The notes beneath the pieces are model-generated. The model was not told where the DNA came from, made no database searches, and saw only the letters and a list, made by a program, of their open reading frames with translations. The position numbers were made by a program, and so were the translations under genes. Of a DNA stretch of 64,000 nt, positions 17,977 through 28,029 are shown in pieces (positions within the stretch are counted from its first letter, which is position 1; every line of letters begins with the position of its first letter). Source of the DNA: Kitasatospora sp. NBC_00458 (GTDB taxonomy: Bacteria; Actinomycetota; Actinomycetes; Streptomycetales; Streptomycetaceae); the NCBI RefSeq assembly GCF_036013975.1, contig NZ_CP107904.1:1364001-1428000 (forward strand). Reading direction: 5' to 3'.

Positions 17977-20289
17977 TCAGAGGCCTGCCTGCAGCGCGCG
18001 GGTGTCGACCTTGCCGTTGGCGGTCAGCGGGATCTCGCCGACGACCCGGAACTCGGCGGGCACCATGTACGCGGGCAGGTCCCCGGCCAGGTCGGCCCGG
18101 ACCCGGGCGACGTCGACGCCGCCGACGCCGCCGGGGGTGCCGTCACCGGCGCCCTCGGCGGGGACGAGGAACGCGGCCAGCCGCTGGGCCCCGGAGGGTC
18201 CGGGGACGGCGATCACCACGGCCTCGCCGATCTCCGGACGGCGCTGCAGCACGGCGCGGATCTCGCCCGGTTCCACCCGGTACCCGCGGATCTTCACCTG
18301 GTGGTCGGTGCGGCCGAGGAACTCCAGTTCGCCCCGGCGCCAGCGGCCCCGGTCGCCGGTGCGGTACAGGCGCGAGCCCGGCGGCCCGTAGGGGTCGGGC
18401 ACGAAGCGCTCCGCGGTGAGCGCGGGGGCCCCCAGGTACCCGCGGGCCACCCCGGCGCCGCCGACGTAGACCTCGCCGGGCACGCCCTCGGGGACGGGTT
18501 CGAGCCGGTCGTCGAGGACGTACATCGTGGTGTTGGGGATCGGCCGGCCGAGCGGGACCAGGCCGTCGGCCGGCAGCTCGGTGGTGACCTGGCCGGAGTT
18601 GCCGACGGTGATCTCGGTCGGGCCGTACTCGGTGGCCACCGGGGTCCCACCCGGACCGGCCAACTCCTGCCAGCGCCGGGCGAGTTCGGTCGGGAACGCG
18701 TCTCCGGCGGCGATCACCAGCCCGGCCAGGCCGTGCGCCTCCTCGGGTTCGAGGTCGGTGCTCAGCAGGTTCAGGTGGCCCGGCGTCATCTTGATGAAGC
18801 TGTAGGGCGCGCCGTCGACCAGGAGCGCGCCGAGGTCGGCCGGGTCGAGCGGGTCGGGCAGCAGGTCCACCCGCTGTCCGACGACCAGCGGCGTGTAGAG
18901 GCTCGGGACGCCCAGGTCGAAGCCGATCGAGCTGAAGTGCGGCGAGCCGCCGGTGCCCCGGGCGGCGTACTCCAGGGCCGTCCAGAGCACGTAGTTGGCG
19001 AGGCCCGCGTGGTGCACCATGACGCCCTTGGGCGCGCCGGTGGAGCCGGAGGTGTAGATGACGTACGCGAGGTCGGCCGGGCCGGAGGGGACGTCGACGA
19101 GGTCCGACGGCAGCGCGTCGATCACCGCGTGCTCCCGGTCCAGCAGGACGAACGCGCCGTCGTCGAGCACGCCGCCCGGGCCGCCGTCAGGTGCGGCGGT
19201 ACCCTCGGCGCCGCTCCCGGCGGGGTCCGCGGGGGCGAACAGCGGGCGGTGCTCGGAACGGGTGACCACCAGCGGGCAGCCGGCGGCGGCGACCATCGCG
19301 CGCAGCCGCTGGGCGGGCAGGTCCGGGTCGAGCGGCAGGTAGGCCGCACCGGTCTTCCACACCCCGAGGAGGGTCGGCAGCAGGTCGGCCCCGTGCCGGA
19401 GGCAGACGCCGACGAGGGTCCCCGGCCGCACGCCGCGGTCGAGCAGGCGGCGGGCCACCCGGTTGGAGCGCAGGTCGAGTTCGCGGTAGCCGAGCGTCCG
19501 CCCGTCGGCCCGGACGGCGGGCGCGTCGGGCGTCCGGGCCGCCTGCCGACGGAAGAGCCCGAGGACGCCGACGGGTTCGCGCGGGACGCTCCGGCCGAGC
19601 GCCCAGCGGCGCAGTACGGCGTGCCGTTCGCCGTCCGGCAGGACGGCGGCCACCGCGTCGCCCTCCGGTGCCGCGGCCATCGCCTCCAGGACCCGGCGGT
19701 ACATCACGGCCAGCCGGTCCAGGTCGGCGGCGGACAGGTGGCCGTCGGCGCGCAGGACCAGGGTCCGGCCGTCGACGCCGACCCGCAGCCCGTGGCCGTG
19801 GGCCGGGCCGTCCGGCTCGTCCGGCTTGCCGAGGTCCGCCGCGTCGGCGGCGAACAGCACGTGGTCGGTGAGCGGCGCGGTGCCGTCCTTCGGCGCGACG
19901 GCCGGCGGCAGGGCGCGGACGGCGGCCGCGGCCAGTCCGACCAGGTCCCGCCAGGTCCGCGCGGCGCCGGGCCGCACGGTGAGGCTGCGCACCTCGGGGC
20001 CGTGCGCCCCGGTGCCCTGCTCCCCCGGACCGTGCTCCGCGGAACCGTGCTCCCCCGTGTCGGCGCCGCTCCAGAGCACGTCCGTGCTGAATTCGGCCTC
20101 CTCGACGAGGGTGCCGAGGACCTTCACGTGGGCCGCGACCATCACGGCCGTCGGACCGGCGCCCGCCGCGGCGGCGAGCTCGTCCAGGGCGGCGGCCAGG
20201 TCGTCGTAGCGGACCTCGGCCCGGTGGGCCGTCGCCTCGCCCCGGTCCGCGCGCCACGCGTTGGGCAGCCTGACGTATCCGGCGCTCAC
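17977..20289 (-). CDS. NRPS: C-terminal lobe of a C domain fused to an A domain, no carrier
   Basis: 770 residues. The GTG at 20289 overlaps the upstream TGA (GTGA); longer in-frame readings run through the thioesterase gene and are shadows. Residues 1-235 match only the second lobe of a condensation domain ([13 protein letters not shown], as in the full C2 of the large NRPS); the HHxxxDG lobe is absent. The A domain (about 245-765) is intact: [11 protein letters not shown] near 415, TEYGPTE, YRTGDRG, QVKIRG and NGKVD near 757. The pocket, read by eye, is D-L-P-K-I-A-E-V-G, with some resemblance to Asn-type codes (DLTKxGEVGK). The protein ends right after A10, so this A domain must load a carrier on another protein. 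Confidence 0.85.
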   Translation of the reverse strand: MSAGYVRLPNAWRADRGEATAHRAEVRYDDLAAALDELAAAAGAGPTAVMVAAHVKVLGTLVEEAEFSTDVLWSGADTGEHGSAEHGPGEQGTGAHGPEVRSLTVRPGAARTWRDLVGLAAAAVRALPPAVAPKDGTAPLTDHVLFAADAADLGKPDEPDGPAHGHGLRVGVDGRTLVLRADGHLSAADLDRLAVMYRRVLEAMAAAPEGDAVAAVLPDGERHAVLRRWALGRSVPREPVGVLGLFRRQAARTPDAPAVRADGRTLGYRELDLRSNRVARRLLDRGVRPGTLVGVCLRHGADLLPTLLGVWKTGAAYLPLDPDLPAQRLRAMVAAAGCPLVVTRSEHRPLFAPADPAGSGAEGTAAPDGGPGGVLDDGAFVLLDREHAVIDALPSDLVDVPSGPADLAYVIYTSGSTGAPKGVMVHHAGLANYVLWTALEYAARGTGGSPHFSSIGFDLGVPSLYTPLVVGQRVDLLPDPLDPADLGALLVDGAPYSFIKMTPGHLNLLSTDLEPEEAHGLAGLVIAAGDAFPTELARRWQELAGPGGTPVATEYGPTEITVGNSGQVTTELPADGLVPLGRPIPNTTMYVLDDRLEPVPEGVPGEVYVGGAGVARGYLGAPALTAERFVPDPYGPPGSRLYRTGDRGRWRRGELEFLGRTDHQVKIRGYRVEPGEIRAVLQRRPEIGEAVVIAVPGPSGAQRLAAFLVPAEGAGDGTPGGVGGVDVARVRADLAGDLPAYMVPAEFRVVGEIPLTANGKVDTRALQAGL

Positions 20290-21062
20290 GCCGTGTCCTC
20301 CCGTTCCAGCAGCCGCCGGGCGATCCGCCCGATCAGCGGGCCCGCGTCGTTCAGGATGTAGTGGCCCGCGTCCAGCAGGTGCAGGGTGAACTCGCCGCTC
20401 GTCTCGCTGCTCCAGGCGGCCATCGACAGCGCGTCCACGAACTCGTCGCGGCGGCCGCCGACGACGGTGACGGGCAGGTCCAGCGGCGGTCCCTGGGTGT
20501 ACTCCAGGGTCTCGACGAGCTGGTAGTCGGCCCGGAGGATGCGCTCGAACATGGCCATCAGGTCCTGGTCGCCCAGGACCTGTTCGGCCATTCCGCCGTA
20601 CTTGACGACGCGGGCCAGCAGTTCGGCGCGCGGCAGCCGGTGCAGCGGCGGGTCCTCGACCGTCCGCACCCGCGGCCCCTCCGCGGAGGAGACCACCAGC
20701 TCGGCCGGCGCGGGCGCGCCCACGGCGGCCAGCCGGCGCACCAGTTCGGTGGCCGGCACGCTGCCGGAGCAGTGGCCGACCACCGCGTACGGCAGGTCGA
20801 GCAACGGCGTGAGCTGCGGCACGAGTTCGTCGAGCAGGGCGTGCCCGTCGGTGAGCAGGGCCTCCCGCACCCGGTTCTCGCGGCCGGGCGGCCGGACCGC
20901 GCACAGGTCGGCCTCCGGCGGCAGGTGGTCGAGCCAGGGTTTGAACGCGGCGGCGCCGGCGCCGACGTGCGGGAAGCAGATGATCCGCAGCGCGGGCCGC
21001 TCCGGGGGCCTCAGCCGGGCGATCACCCGGGCGGCCGCTGCACTGGTGGTACCGCCGTTCAT
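20286..21062 (-). CDS. Type II thioesterase with Cys in the nucleophile position
   Basis: 258 residues; the ATG at 21062 overlaps the upstream stop (ATGA). It is an alpha/beta hydrolase of the stand-alone TEII type (ICFPHVGAGAAAF at the N-terminus, GGRRDEFVD for the Asp, DAGHYILND for the His). The nucleophile elbow reads GHCSGS where TEIIs normally have GHSMG, so Ser is replaced by Cys (TGC). Usual TEIIs clear misloaded carriers. Cys-type TEs are known from pathways that form strained rings or transfer acyl groups, so this one may be the real release enzyme; that is inference. Confidence 0.9.
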   Translation of the reverse strand: MNGGTTSAAAARVIARLRPPERPALRIICFPHVGAGAAAFKPWLDHLPPEADLCAVRPPGRENRVREALLTDGHALLDELVPQLTPLLDLPYAVVGHCSGSVPATELVRRLAAVGAPAPAELVVSSAEGPRVRTVEDPPLHRLPRAELLARVVKYGGMAEQVLGDQDLMAMFERILRADYQLVETLEYTQGPPLDLPVTVVGGRRDEFVDALSMAAWSSETSGEFTLHLLDAGHYILNDAGPLIGRIARRLLEREDTA

Positions 21063-22345
21063 ACGTCGAGTGCCTTCCTCATCGTCTCGGCCACCTGCGG
21101 GTCGCGGATGACGGCCAGGGGGGATTCGAGCCCGTGGTCGAGCCGGTGGACGCCCGGCGGCTCGGCCGCGTCCGCCCACGCGCGTTCGGCCGGATGCGGC
21201 TCCGTGCCGTCCAGGAACAGGACCGCCGGACCGCCGTACGGCTCGTACGCGTAGGCCCGGACGGCCAGGTCGAGCCGGGCCCAGGCGAGTTGGAGCCGGG
21301 GGAGGTCCGCGGGCCGGACCTCGTCGTCGTACCAGCCCGCCTCGGCGGTCCGGTCGTGGATCTCGGCGAGGCTCTCGTCACCGGTGAGCCCGAACCGGCC
21401 GGCGAGCAGGGCCAGCCGACGGCCGAGCAGGTCGTCGAGGGCGGTCGGGGGCTCGTCCGGACCGGCGGGCGGCTCGCCGACGGACCGGCCCGCGGGCGGC
21501 GCGCCGACGGGCGGGCCGACCAGGGCCAGCAGCGCCACCTCGGCGCCCAGCGCGCGCAGCCTCCGGGCCAGGTCGAAGGCGACCACCGCGCCGTGGCCGA
21601 AGCCGGCCAGCCGGTAGGGGCCGTCGGGTCGTCGTCCGCGGAGGTCCGCGAGCAGCCGTTCCGCGACCTCCCCGACGCTCCCGAACGGCGGGACCGGGCC
21701 GCGGGCGCCCGGGAGGGCGTAGCCGTGGGCGGCGCGGCCGCCGGTCCACTGGGCGACCGCCGCGCGCTCGGCGGCCGCATGGCGGTCCGAGTGCACGACG
21801 AACAGCGGCCCGGCCGGGTCGTCCACGGCGTCCGGCACCGGCTCGGCGGCCGGGGCGGTACCCGGAGCCGGCTCGGCGTCCACGCCGGTGTCCGCCGCCG
21901 GCCAGCCGCCCGCGGCGACGATCGGCTCCGGCCGGGCGTCCGCCGCGGTCCAGGCGGAGGCGGACACGGCGTCCGCCGCCTCCGGGCCGAGGACGAGGGC
22001 CTGCGGCAGGACGGCCGGAGTGCCGCGCGGCGCGGCGCCGCCGAGGGTCAGGTGCTCGGCCAGCCGGGCGGGCGTCGGGTGGCGCAGCGCCGCCGAACTC
22101 CGGACCTGGAGGCCGCGTTCCCGGGCGGCGGCGACGATCGCGGTGATCGCCAGCGAGTCGCCGCCCAGGTCGAAGAAGTCGTCGTACGGCGAGACCGCGC
22201 GCCCGAAGTGCGCGCTCCACAGCTCGCACAGCAGGCGCTCGACGGCGTGGCAGCCGAGCGGGGCCGCGGCACCGGGAGCGCGGCCGGCGCGGCGGGCGTC
22301 CGCCGGTGGGGGCGGAGGTATTCGGGTCCGAAAGTTCGGCTGCAC
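21059..22345 (-). CDS. PCP-thioesterase didomain, TE nucleophile Ser replaced by Gly
   Basis: 428 residues from the GTG at 22345, which has GGAG 7 bases upstream; longer readings have no start with a ribosome binding site. A Pro-rich leader precedes a PCP (YDDFFDLGGDSLAIT near 60-75). A Pro/Ala-rich linker follows, then a type I TE fold. The elbow reads AGFGHGAVVAF, where the family has AGxSxGG: the catalytic Ser is Gly (GGC). A conserved-looking His remains near HRLDHG. The TE cannot form an acyl-serine, so it may be inactive, structural, or act with the Cys-type TEII that overlaps it. First gene of the leftward NRPS operon. Confidence 0.85.
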   Translation of the reverse strand: MQPNFRTRIPPPPPADARRAGRAPGAAAPLGCHAVERLLCELWSAHFGRAVSPYDDFFDLGGDSLAITAIVAAARERGLQVRSSAALRHPTPARLAEHLTLGGAAPRGTPAVLPQALVLGPEAADAVSASAWTAADARPEPIVAAGGWPAADTGVDAEPAPGTAPAAEPVPDAVDDPAGPLFVVHSDRHAAAERAAVAQWTGGRAAHGYALPGARGPVPPFGSVGEVAERLLADLRGRRPDGPYRLAGFGHGAVVAFDLARRLRALGAEVALLALVGPPVGAPPAGRSVGEPPAGPDEPPTALDDLLGRRLALLAGRFGLTGDESLAEIHDRTAEAGWYDDEVRPADLPRLQLAWARLDLAVRAYAYEPYGGPAVLFLDGTEPHPAERAWADAAEPPGVHRLDHGLESPLAVIRDPQVAETMRKALDV

Positions 22346-22587
22346 GGCAAGGCTCCGTCTCCTGGATCGAGCTTGCCGGAAAGCCTGCTTTCCGCGCCCG
22401 CTCCAGGACAGGCATCGGGCAGGCAAGTTACCCGCCCCCAATTGCCGGTCGGCTGCCTGGAGCCGGTGCGACGTGCCGGAAAGAATCGCCATCGGTCGCC
22501 GCACGGCGATTGTGCATTCCGCGGCGACTCTCATCCGAGAGGACAGGCCCCGGTCGCCTCAAGGGTATTCCGACGAGGAGAACCAGC
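22346..22587. promoter_or_regulatory. Divergent promoter region with shared motif at 22418-22432
   Basis: This 242-bp gap separates the leftward NRPS operon from the rightward oxygenase gene and must carry both promoters. Bases 22418-22432 (GGCAGGCAAGTTACC) match, 13 of 15 in reverse orientation, bases 32576-32590 in the cluster's other divergent gap. GGACAGGCA lies just before it here and also upstream of the other copy. An inverted repeat GGAAAG-CTTTCC lies at about 22378-22393. These are candidate sites for the cluster regulator. No convincing -35/-10 pair was picked. Confidence 0.4.
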
Positions 22588-23583
22588 GTGACCTCAACCA
22601 TGGCGAGCACCAATACCGACCACCGCGGAGACACCTCCGTACTCGAACTCACCGCCGGCGAGCGGGCCGAACTGGAGGCGCTGGCGGGCCGGCTGGCGCA
22701 GACCGGCCCGGGCCTCGTCGACGACCCCGGCTGGCAGGCCGCGGCCCGCGCGGAGAGCTGCCGGCTGCCCGACCGGATCAGCCGGACGGTCCGCACGTTC
22801 CGTCACGATGCCGGAACCGCGGGCACCTTGACGATCAGCAACCTTCCGCTGGCTCCGGACCGGCTGCCGCCCACCCCGACCGTCCCGGACTCGGTGGAGC
22901 GCCGGACCACGCTCCCGGCCGCCCTGGCGGTGCTGCTCGGCAGCGAGCTCGGGACGGTCATCGCCTACCGCGACGAGAAGTTCGGCGCACTCGTCCAGAA
23001 CGTCGTCCCGGTGCCGACGCTCGCGGACTCCCAGAGCAACGGCGGATCGGTGCAGCTGGAGTTCCACACCGAGAACGCCTTCCATCCCCACCGCCCCGAC
23101 TACGTCGGGCTGTTGTGCCTGCGTCCCGCGCACGAGGACCAGGTCGGCACCCAGGTCGCCTCGATCCGGCACGCCCTGCCGCTGCTCGACGAGGAGGCCC
23201 GGGCAGTCCTGCGGGAGGCGCGCTTCATGACCGAGGCGCCGCCGTCCTTCCACGAGGCGGGGCTCTCCAGCCCGCACCCCGTGCTCGGCGGCGCGCCGGA
23301 GGACCCGGACATCTGCGTCGACTTCCACGCCACCCGGGCGCTGGACGAACGCGCCGAGAAGTCCCTGGCGCAGCTGCGCGAGGCGCTGGTCGAGGTCCGG
23401 TCCGACGTCGTGCTCCGCCCCGGGGACATGATCTTCGTGGACAACCGGCTGGTCGTCCACGGCCGGGTCGCGTTCTCACCCCGCTACGACGGCAACGACC
23501 GCTGGCTGCACCGGGTCTTCGTCCACCTGGACCACCGCCGCAGCCGCCGGTTCCGCCCCGACAACGGGCCCGTGCTGACCTGA
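22588..23583 (+). CDS. Fe(II)/2-oxoglutarate oxygenase, clavaminate synthase-like (VioC/AsnO type)
   Basis: 331 residues from the GTG at 22588, with GAGGAG 7 bases upstream; an ATG four codons later is an alternative. The iron facial triad is visible: LEFHTENAFH gives His and Glu, and VVHGRVAFSPRYDG gives the distal His, followed by the 2-oxoglutarate Arg in RWLHRVFV. Size and motifs match the VioC, OrfP and AsnO group, which beta-hydroxylate free or carrier-bound Arg or Asn. It probably hydroxylates an amino acid for, or on, the NRPS. The substrate cannot be read; the Gln/Asn-like A-domain pockets make an amide amino acid possible. Confidence 0.85.
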   Translation: MTSTMASTNTDHRGDTSVLELTAGERAELEALAGRLAQTGPGLVDDPGWQAAARAESCRLPDRISRTVRTFRHDAGTAGTLTISNLPLAPDRLPPTPTVPDSVERRTTLPAALAVLLGSELGTVIAYRDEKFGALVQNVVPVPTLADSQSNGGSVQLEFHTENAFHPHRPDYVGLLCLRPAHEDQVGTQVASIRHALPLLDEEARAVLREARFMTEAPPSFHEAGLSSPHPVLGGAPEDPDICVDFHATRALDERAEKSLAQLREALVEVRSDVVLRPGDMIFVDNRLVVHGRVAFSPRYDGNDRWLHRVFVHLDHRRSRRFRPDNGPVLT

Positions 23584-24272
23584 CGGCCCCGACGCCCGGC
23601 CGGTACCGGGCTCCCGCCGGGCACGGCCGGGGGCCCGGTACCGGCGCGGTCCGGGGCGGAACGGTGCGGAACGGGACGGCGCGGAACGGGACGCCGCCGG
23701 ACGGAGCACGGCCCGCACCGAACCGCGCCGCCCGCACCGCACCGCACCGGCGCCCGCCCACCGCGGGGACGCCCCCGACCACGGCGAATAGCCGTTCCAT
23801 ACCGCTCCCATACCGCCTCCGAATCAGGCGTTCCTAGGTTCGGGACCGCCGACGGAAACGCCGGTGCCGCTCCCCGGGCGCACCACCGGTCGCACCACCG
23901 GCCGGGCCCGGGGGGCGGTACCCGGCCGGCACGGCACCCCGGCGGTCTCCCTGACGGCCGCCCGGGGCGCCGCACCGGCACGTCCCGGCGGCCCGGCGGA
24001 TCCGTCGCATCCGGCACATCCGGCACATCAGGCACATCCGTCGTACCCGTCACACCCGCAAGTACCCGACGCACCTCCGCAGTGCCCCCGCAGTCCCGTC
24101 GCGACCTGGCCGACCCGACCCCGACCCGACCCACCGCGACCCACCGCGACCCGCCCCGACCCGCCGCGCCCGTCCCGACGAGGCACCCGGGCCGGGCCAC
24201 CTGTTCGACCTCCCTGAACCGGCTCCACCGCCAGCCACGCGACCGTCGACAGACAGGAAGAGTGCTCACCCC
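23584..24272. other. 689-bp region without a recognised gene
   Basis: The bases are extremely C/G-rich, and short open frames give only Arg/Pro/Gly-rich low-complexity text. Two adjacent 11-bp repeats (CCATACCGCTC and CCATACCGCCT) occupy 23797-23818, and a -10-like TAGGTT lies at 23835-23840, a possible promoter for the ABC operon with a leader over 400 nt. Near 24004-24035 there are short ACATCCGGC-type repeats, and near 24115-24170 CGACCCACC-type repeats. I see no RNA gene. Confidence 0.5.
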
Positions 24273-26246
24273 ATGGCCCTCCTGCGCATCCCCCTGAAAC
24301 GAAGGCCCAGGCTCTCGCCGACCCTGCACGGGATCCTCAACCTCCTGCGCCTGCTGCCCCGGGTCAACCGGACCAAGGCGGTGCTGGGGGCGTTCGGCGT
24401 GCTGGTGGCCGCGGTGCTCCCGGTGGCGGTCGCCGTGGTGACGGGTCTGCTCATCGGCTCGATCGGCGCGACCCTCGACGCGGGCCTCTCCTCCCCCGCC
24501 GGGCACCACACCTTCGTCCTCCTGGCCGTCTCCGGCGGGCTGGTGCTGATCCAGCAGACCCTCGCCCCGCTGCTGACGGCGCTCGGCGAGACCCTCGGGC
24601 GCGAGGTCGACCGGGAGCTCCAGCAGCGCGTCATGGCGGCCGTCGGGCGGCCGGAGGGGACCGCCCACCTGACCGACCCGCACGTCCTGGACACCCTGCG
24701 GGTCGTCCGCGGCCTCGGGATGGCCGAGACCGACCGGCCGAGCCAGGCGGTGGCCGCCCTCGTGGTGGTGCTGCCGGCCTGGCTGCGCGCCGTGGCCGCG
24801 GCGGTCGCGCTGCTGGCCTTCCAGTGGTGGGTGGGCCTGATGTGGCTGGTGACCTGGCCGCTGGTCGTGCACTTCATGCAGCGCGAGTACTTCCGGGTCG
24901 GCCGGGTCGGCTTCGGCCGCAGCGCCCTGCTGCGCCAGGCCGAGTACCTGCGGGACCTCGTGCTCACCCGGCCCGCGGCCAAGGAGGTCCGGCTCTGGGG
25001 CCTGCTGGACTGGCTGGTCGAACGGTTCGCCCAGGCCTGGCAGCAGGCGACCGAGCCGGTCTGGCGCGAGCGCAGGCCGCGCCTGCGCGTGGTGCTCGGC
25101 GCCACCGGCACGATCGCGCTCGTCAACCTGCTCTCGTACGGCGTGCTGGCCTGGGCCGCGGTGCACCACCACATCGGCCTCGGCAGCGTCGCCGTCTTCA
25201 CCCAGGCGCTGGCGCTGGCCAACAACTACACGGCGTTCGACGACAACAACGCCTACCTGTCGTTCGCGGGCGCCGCCGTCCCCCAGGTCCTGGGCCTGGA
25301 CGAGCGGCTCTCCGGCCCCGCCGGCCCGGCGGAGCCGCGGCGCGCCGAGCTGCCCGCCGCGTTCCCCGCCGACCGGATCAGCTTCTCCGGCGTCCGGTTC
25401 CGCTACCCCGGCACGGAGCGGGAGGCGCTGCGCGGCGTCGACCTCGACATCGCCGCCGGCCGTTCGCTGGCCATCGTGGGCGACAACGGCGCCGGGAAGA
25501 GTTCGCTGGTCAAGCTGCTCTGCGGCCTGCACTCGCCGACCGGCGGGAGCATCCGGGTCGACGGGCAGGAGCTGACGGACCTGGACACCGCGGTGTGGCG
25601 CAGCCGGATCGGCGTGCTGTTCCAGGACTACGCCCGCTACCACCTGACGGCGGCGGAGAACGTCGGCATGGGCGCGCCGCAGTACGCCGGCGACCGGGAC
25701 CGGCTGCGCGAGGCCGCGGACCGCGCGGGCGCGCTCGCCCTGATCGAGGGGCTCCCGAACGGCTGGGACACCGTGCTCTCGCCCGAGTACACCGGGGGCA
25801 CCGACCTCTCCGGCGGGCAGTGGCAGCGGATCGCCCTGGCCCGGGCCATGTTCGCCGTCGACGCCGGCGCCCGCGTGCTGATCCTGGACGAGCCGACCGC
25901 GGCGCTCGACGTCCGGGCGGAGGCGGAGATCTACGAGCGCTTCCTCGAACTCACCGCCGGGCTGACCACGATCCTGATCTCGCACCGCTTCTCCACCGTC
26001 CGGTGCGCCGAGCGGATCATCGTCCTCGACGACGGCGTCGTGGCCGAGGACGGCACCCACGACGAGCTCCTGGCCCGGCGCGGCCGCTACGCGGCGATGT
26101 TCGACATCCAGGCGGCCCGCTTCACCGAAACCGACGTCGACGCCGACGCCGAAGCCGACAGCCAACCCGGAACCGACCCCGGCCCCGAAGCGGGCGGGGC
26201 GGCGGGCATCGAACTCCGGACCGCAGCGGAGGCGGGACATGCGTAA
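24273..26246 (+). CDS. ABC half-transporter (permease plus ATPase), first of pair
   Basis: 657 residues. An N-terminal membrane domain with about five to six helices (roughly 35-340) is followed by an ABC ATPase: Walker A GDNGAGKSS, signature TDLSGGQWQR, Walker B VLILDEPTAALD, and the switch His in LISHRFS. The C-terminal tail (after about 620) is acidic. It overlaps the next half-transporter gene by 8 bases, so the two probably form a heterodimeric exporter for the cluster's product or a self-resistance pump. Confidence 0.9.
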   Translation: MALLRIPLKRRPRLSPTLHGILNLLRLLPRVNRTKAVLGAFGVLVAAVLPVAVAVVTGLLIGSIGATLDAGLSSPAGHHTFVLLAVSGGLVLIQQTLAPLLTALGETLGREVDRELQQRVMAAVGRPEGTAHLTDPHVLDTLRVVRGLGMAETDRPSQAVAALVVVLPAWLRAVAAAVALLAFQWWVGLMWLVTWPLVVHFMQREYFRVGRVGFGRSALLRQAEYLRDLVLTRPAAKEVRLWGLLDWLVERFAQAWQQATEPVWRERRPRLRVVLGATGTIALVNLLSYGVLAWAAVHHHIGLGSVAVFTQALALANNYTAFDDNNAYLSFAGAAVPQVLGLDERLSGPAGPAEPRRAELPAAFPADRISFSGVRFRYPGTEREALRGVDLDIAAGRSLAIVGDNGAGKSSLVKLLCGLHSPTGGSIRVDGQELTDLDTAVWRSRIGVLFQDYARYHLTAAENVGMGAPQYAGDRDRLREAADRAGALALIEGLPNGWDTVLSPEYTGGTDLSGGQWQRIALARAMFAVDAGARVLILDEPTAALDVRAEAEIYERFLELTAGLTTILISHRFSTVRCAERIIVLDDGVVAEDGTHDELLARRGRYAAMFDIQAARFTETDVDADAEADSQPGTDPGPEAGGAAGIELRTAAEAGHA

Positions 26247-28029
26247 GTCATTCCAGGCGTTCCGGGAGCTGATGCGGATCGGGTTCGGCGCGGCCCCGTG
26301 GCACGCGGCGATGCAGTTCCTCACCGGCATCGTGTTCGAGATCTCGGTGCCGATCGGCGGCCTCGGCGCCAAGATGATCGTCGACGCGGCGGTCTCCGAG
26401 GACGTGCGGCTGGGCCTCGGCGCGGCCGTGATGCTCGGCATCACCGTCGCCGCCGCCCTCACCTCGGTCTTCTACTACGTGCACTGCCTCTTCACCGTCC
26501 AGGAGCGCGCCACGGCCGTCGCCAGCCGGCGGCTGATGCGGCTGATCGGCGGGGCGGAGGGCCTGACCCACTACGAGTACCCCGAGTACCTCGACCAGGT
26601 GCAGCGGATCAGGGAGCAGCAGTTCCAGCTGTCCGGCATGGTGAACGCGACGGCCGGGGTGCTGCGGGTCGGGGCGACGCTGACCGTCACCGCGATCCTG
26701 CTGGCGGGCGTGGACCCGCTGCTGCTCTGCCTCCCCGTGCTCACCGTGGTGTCGTTCTGGCTGGGCAAGCGGAGCCGCGACCTGACGGTGCGGGCGCAGG
26801 AGGCGACCAGCGAGCGCGAGCGGCTGCGGGCCCACCTGTTCGAGCTGGGCACCTCCACGAGCGCGGCGGGCGAGCTGCGCGTCTACGGCCTGACGGGCCT
26901 GCTGGGTTCGCGCCACCACCGGACGTCGGGCGCCGTCGTCGGCGAACGCAACCGGGCCAGCTGGAAGGGCGCCGGCCTGCAGTCGCTGGACGCGCTGATC
27001 TCCGCGGCCGGGTACATCGGCGCCATCTCGCTGGCCCTGGTGCTCGCGGTGCGCGGCCACGCCTCGGCCGGTGACGTCGTGCTGGTGCTCGGCCTGGCCG
27101 CCCAGCTGAGCGCCACCGTCGGCACGGCCGTGCGGTACGGCACCTACTTCCTGGTGGTGCTCCGGGTCGGCCAGCGCCTGGTCTGGCTGCAGGACTACGT
27201 GGCCGGTGAGCGGCGTTCGCCCGCCGAGCCCGCCCCGCTGCCGGCCACTCTGAGCCGCGGCATCGAGCTGCAGGACGTCGGCTTCGCCTACCCCGGTTCG
27301 GAGCAGGGCCGCGGCGTGCTCGACGGTGTCAGCCTGCGGCTGCCGCCGGGCGCGGTGGTCGCCGTGGTCGGGGACAACGGCGCGGGCAAGACGACGCTGA
27401 TCAAGCTGCTCTGCGGCTTCTACCGGCCCGGCTCCGGGCGGATCCTGGTCGACGGCGTCGACCTGGCCGACTGCGACACCGCCGAGTGGCGGGAGAGGTG
27501 CGCCGCCGCGTTCCAGGACTACGCCAAGCTGGAGTTCCCCGTCCTGGAGACGGTCGGGGTCGGCGACCTGCCGCGGATCGAGGACCGGCGGGCCGTGGGC
27601 GCGGCACTGGAGCGGGCCGACGCCACGGGCGTCGTCGAGGGCCTGCCGCAGGGGCTGGACACCCGGCTCGGCACCCGCTGGGACGGCGGGGCCGAGCTGT
27701 CCGGCGGCCAGTGGCAGCGGCTGGCGCTGGGGCGCGGGCTGATGCGGACCGAACCGCTGATCGCCGTGTTCGACGAGCCGACCGCCGCACTGGACGCGCA
27801 CACCGAGAACGCGCTGTTCGAACGCTTCGCCGCCGCCGCACGGGCCGGCCGGCAGCGCAGCACCGTCACCCTCCTGGTCTCCCACCGGTTCTCCACCGTG
27901 GGCATGGCCGACCTGATCATCGTGCTCGACGGCGGAAAGGTCAGGGAACAGGGCAGCCACCGGGAGCTGATGGACCGGGGCGGGCTCTACGCCGAGCTGT
28001 TCGAACTTCAATCCCGGGGGTACCGATGA
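26239..28029 (+). CDS. ABC half-transporter (permease plus ATPase), second of pair
   Basis: 596 residues. The membrane domain spans about 20-320. The ATPase has Walker A GDNGAGKTT, signature AELSGGQWQR, Walker B AVFDEPTAALD and switch LVSHRFS, all intact, so both ATP sites of the heterodimer look competent. It starts inside the previous gene's end and its stop overlaps the regulator start by ATGA. It is about 60 residues shorter than its partner because it lacks the acidic tail. Confidence 0.9.
   Translation: MRKSFQAFRELMRIGFGAAPWHAAMQFLTGIVFEISVPIGGLGAKMIVDAAVSEDVRLGLGAAVMLGITVAAALTSVFYYVHCLFTVQERATAVASRRLMRLIGGAEGLTHYEYPEYLDQVQRIREQQFQLSGMVNATAGVLRVGATLTVTAILLAGVDPLLLCLPVLTVVSFWLGKRSRDLTVRAQEATSERERLRAHLFELGTSTSAAGELRVYGLTGLLGSRHHRTSGAVVGERNRASWKGAGLQSLDALISAAGYIGAISLALVLAVRGHASAGDVVLVLGLAAQLSATVGTAVRYGTYFLVVLRVGQRLVWLQDYVAGERRSPAEPAPLPATLSRGIELQDVGFAYPGSEQGRGVLDGVSLRLPPGAVVAVVGDNGAGKTTLIKLLCGFYRPGSGRILVDGVDLADCDTAEWRERCAAAFQDYAKLEFPVLETVGVGDLPRIEDRRAVGAALERADATGVVEGLPQGLDTRLGTRWDGGAELSGGQWQRLALGRGLMRTEPLIAVFDEPTAALDAHTENALFERFAAAARAGRQRSTVTLLVSHRFSTVGMADLIIVLDGGKVREQGSHRELMDRGGLYAELFELQSRGYR

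Noticed and set aside
23797..23840. SARP-type 11-bp direct repeats before the ABC operon
   Set aside because: The two repeats have 11-bp spacing, but the distance to the -10-like box is too long (about 17 bases) and no SARP gene is in the window.
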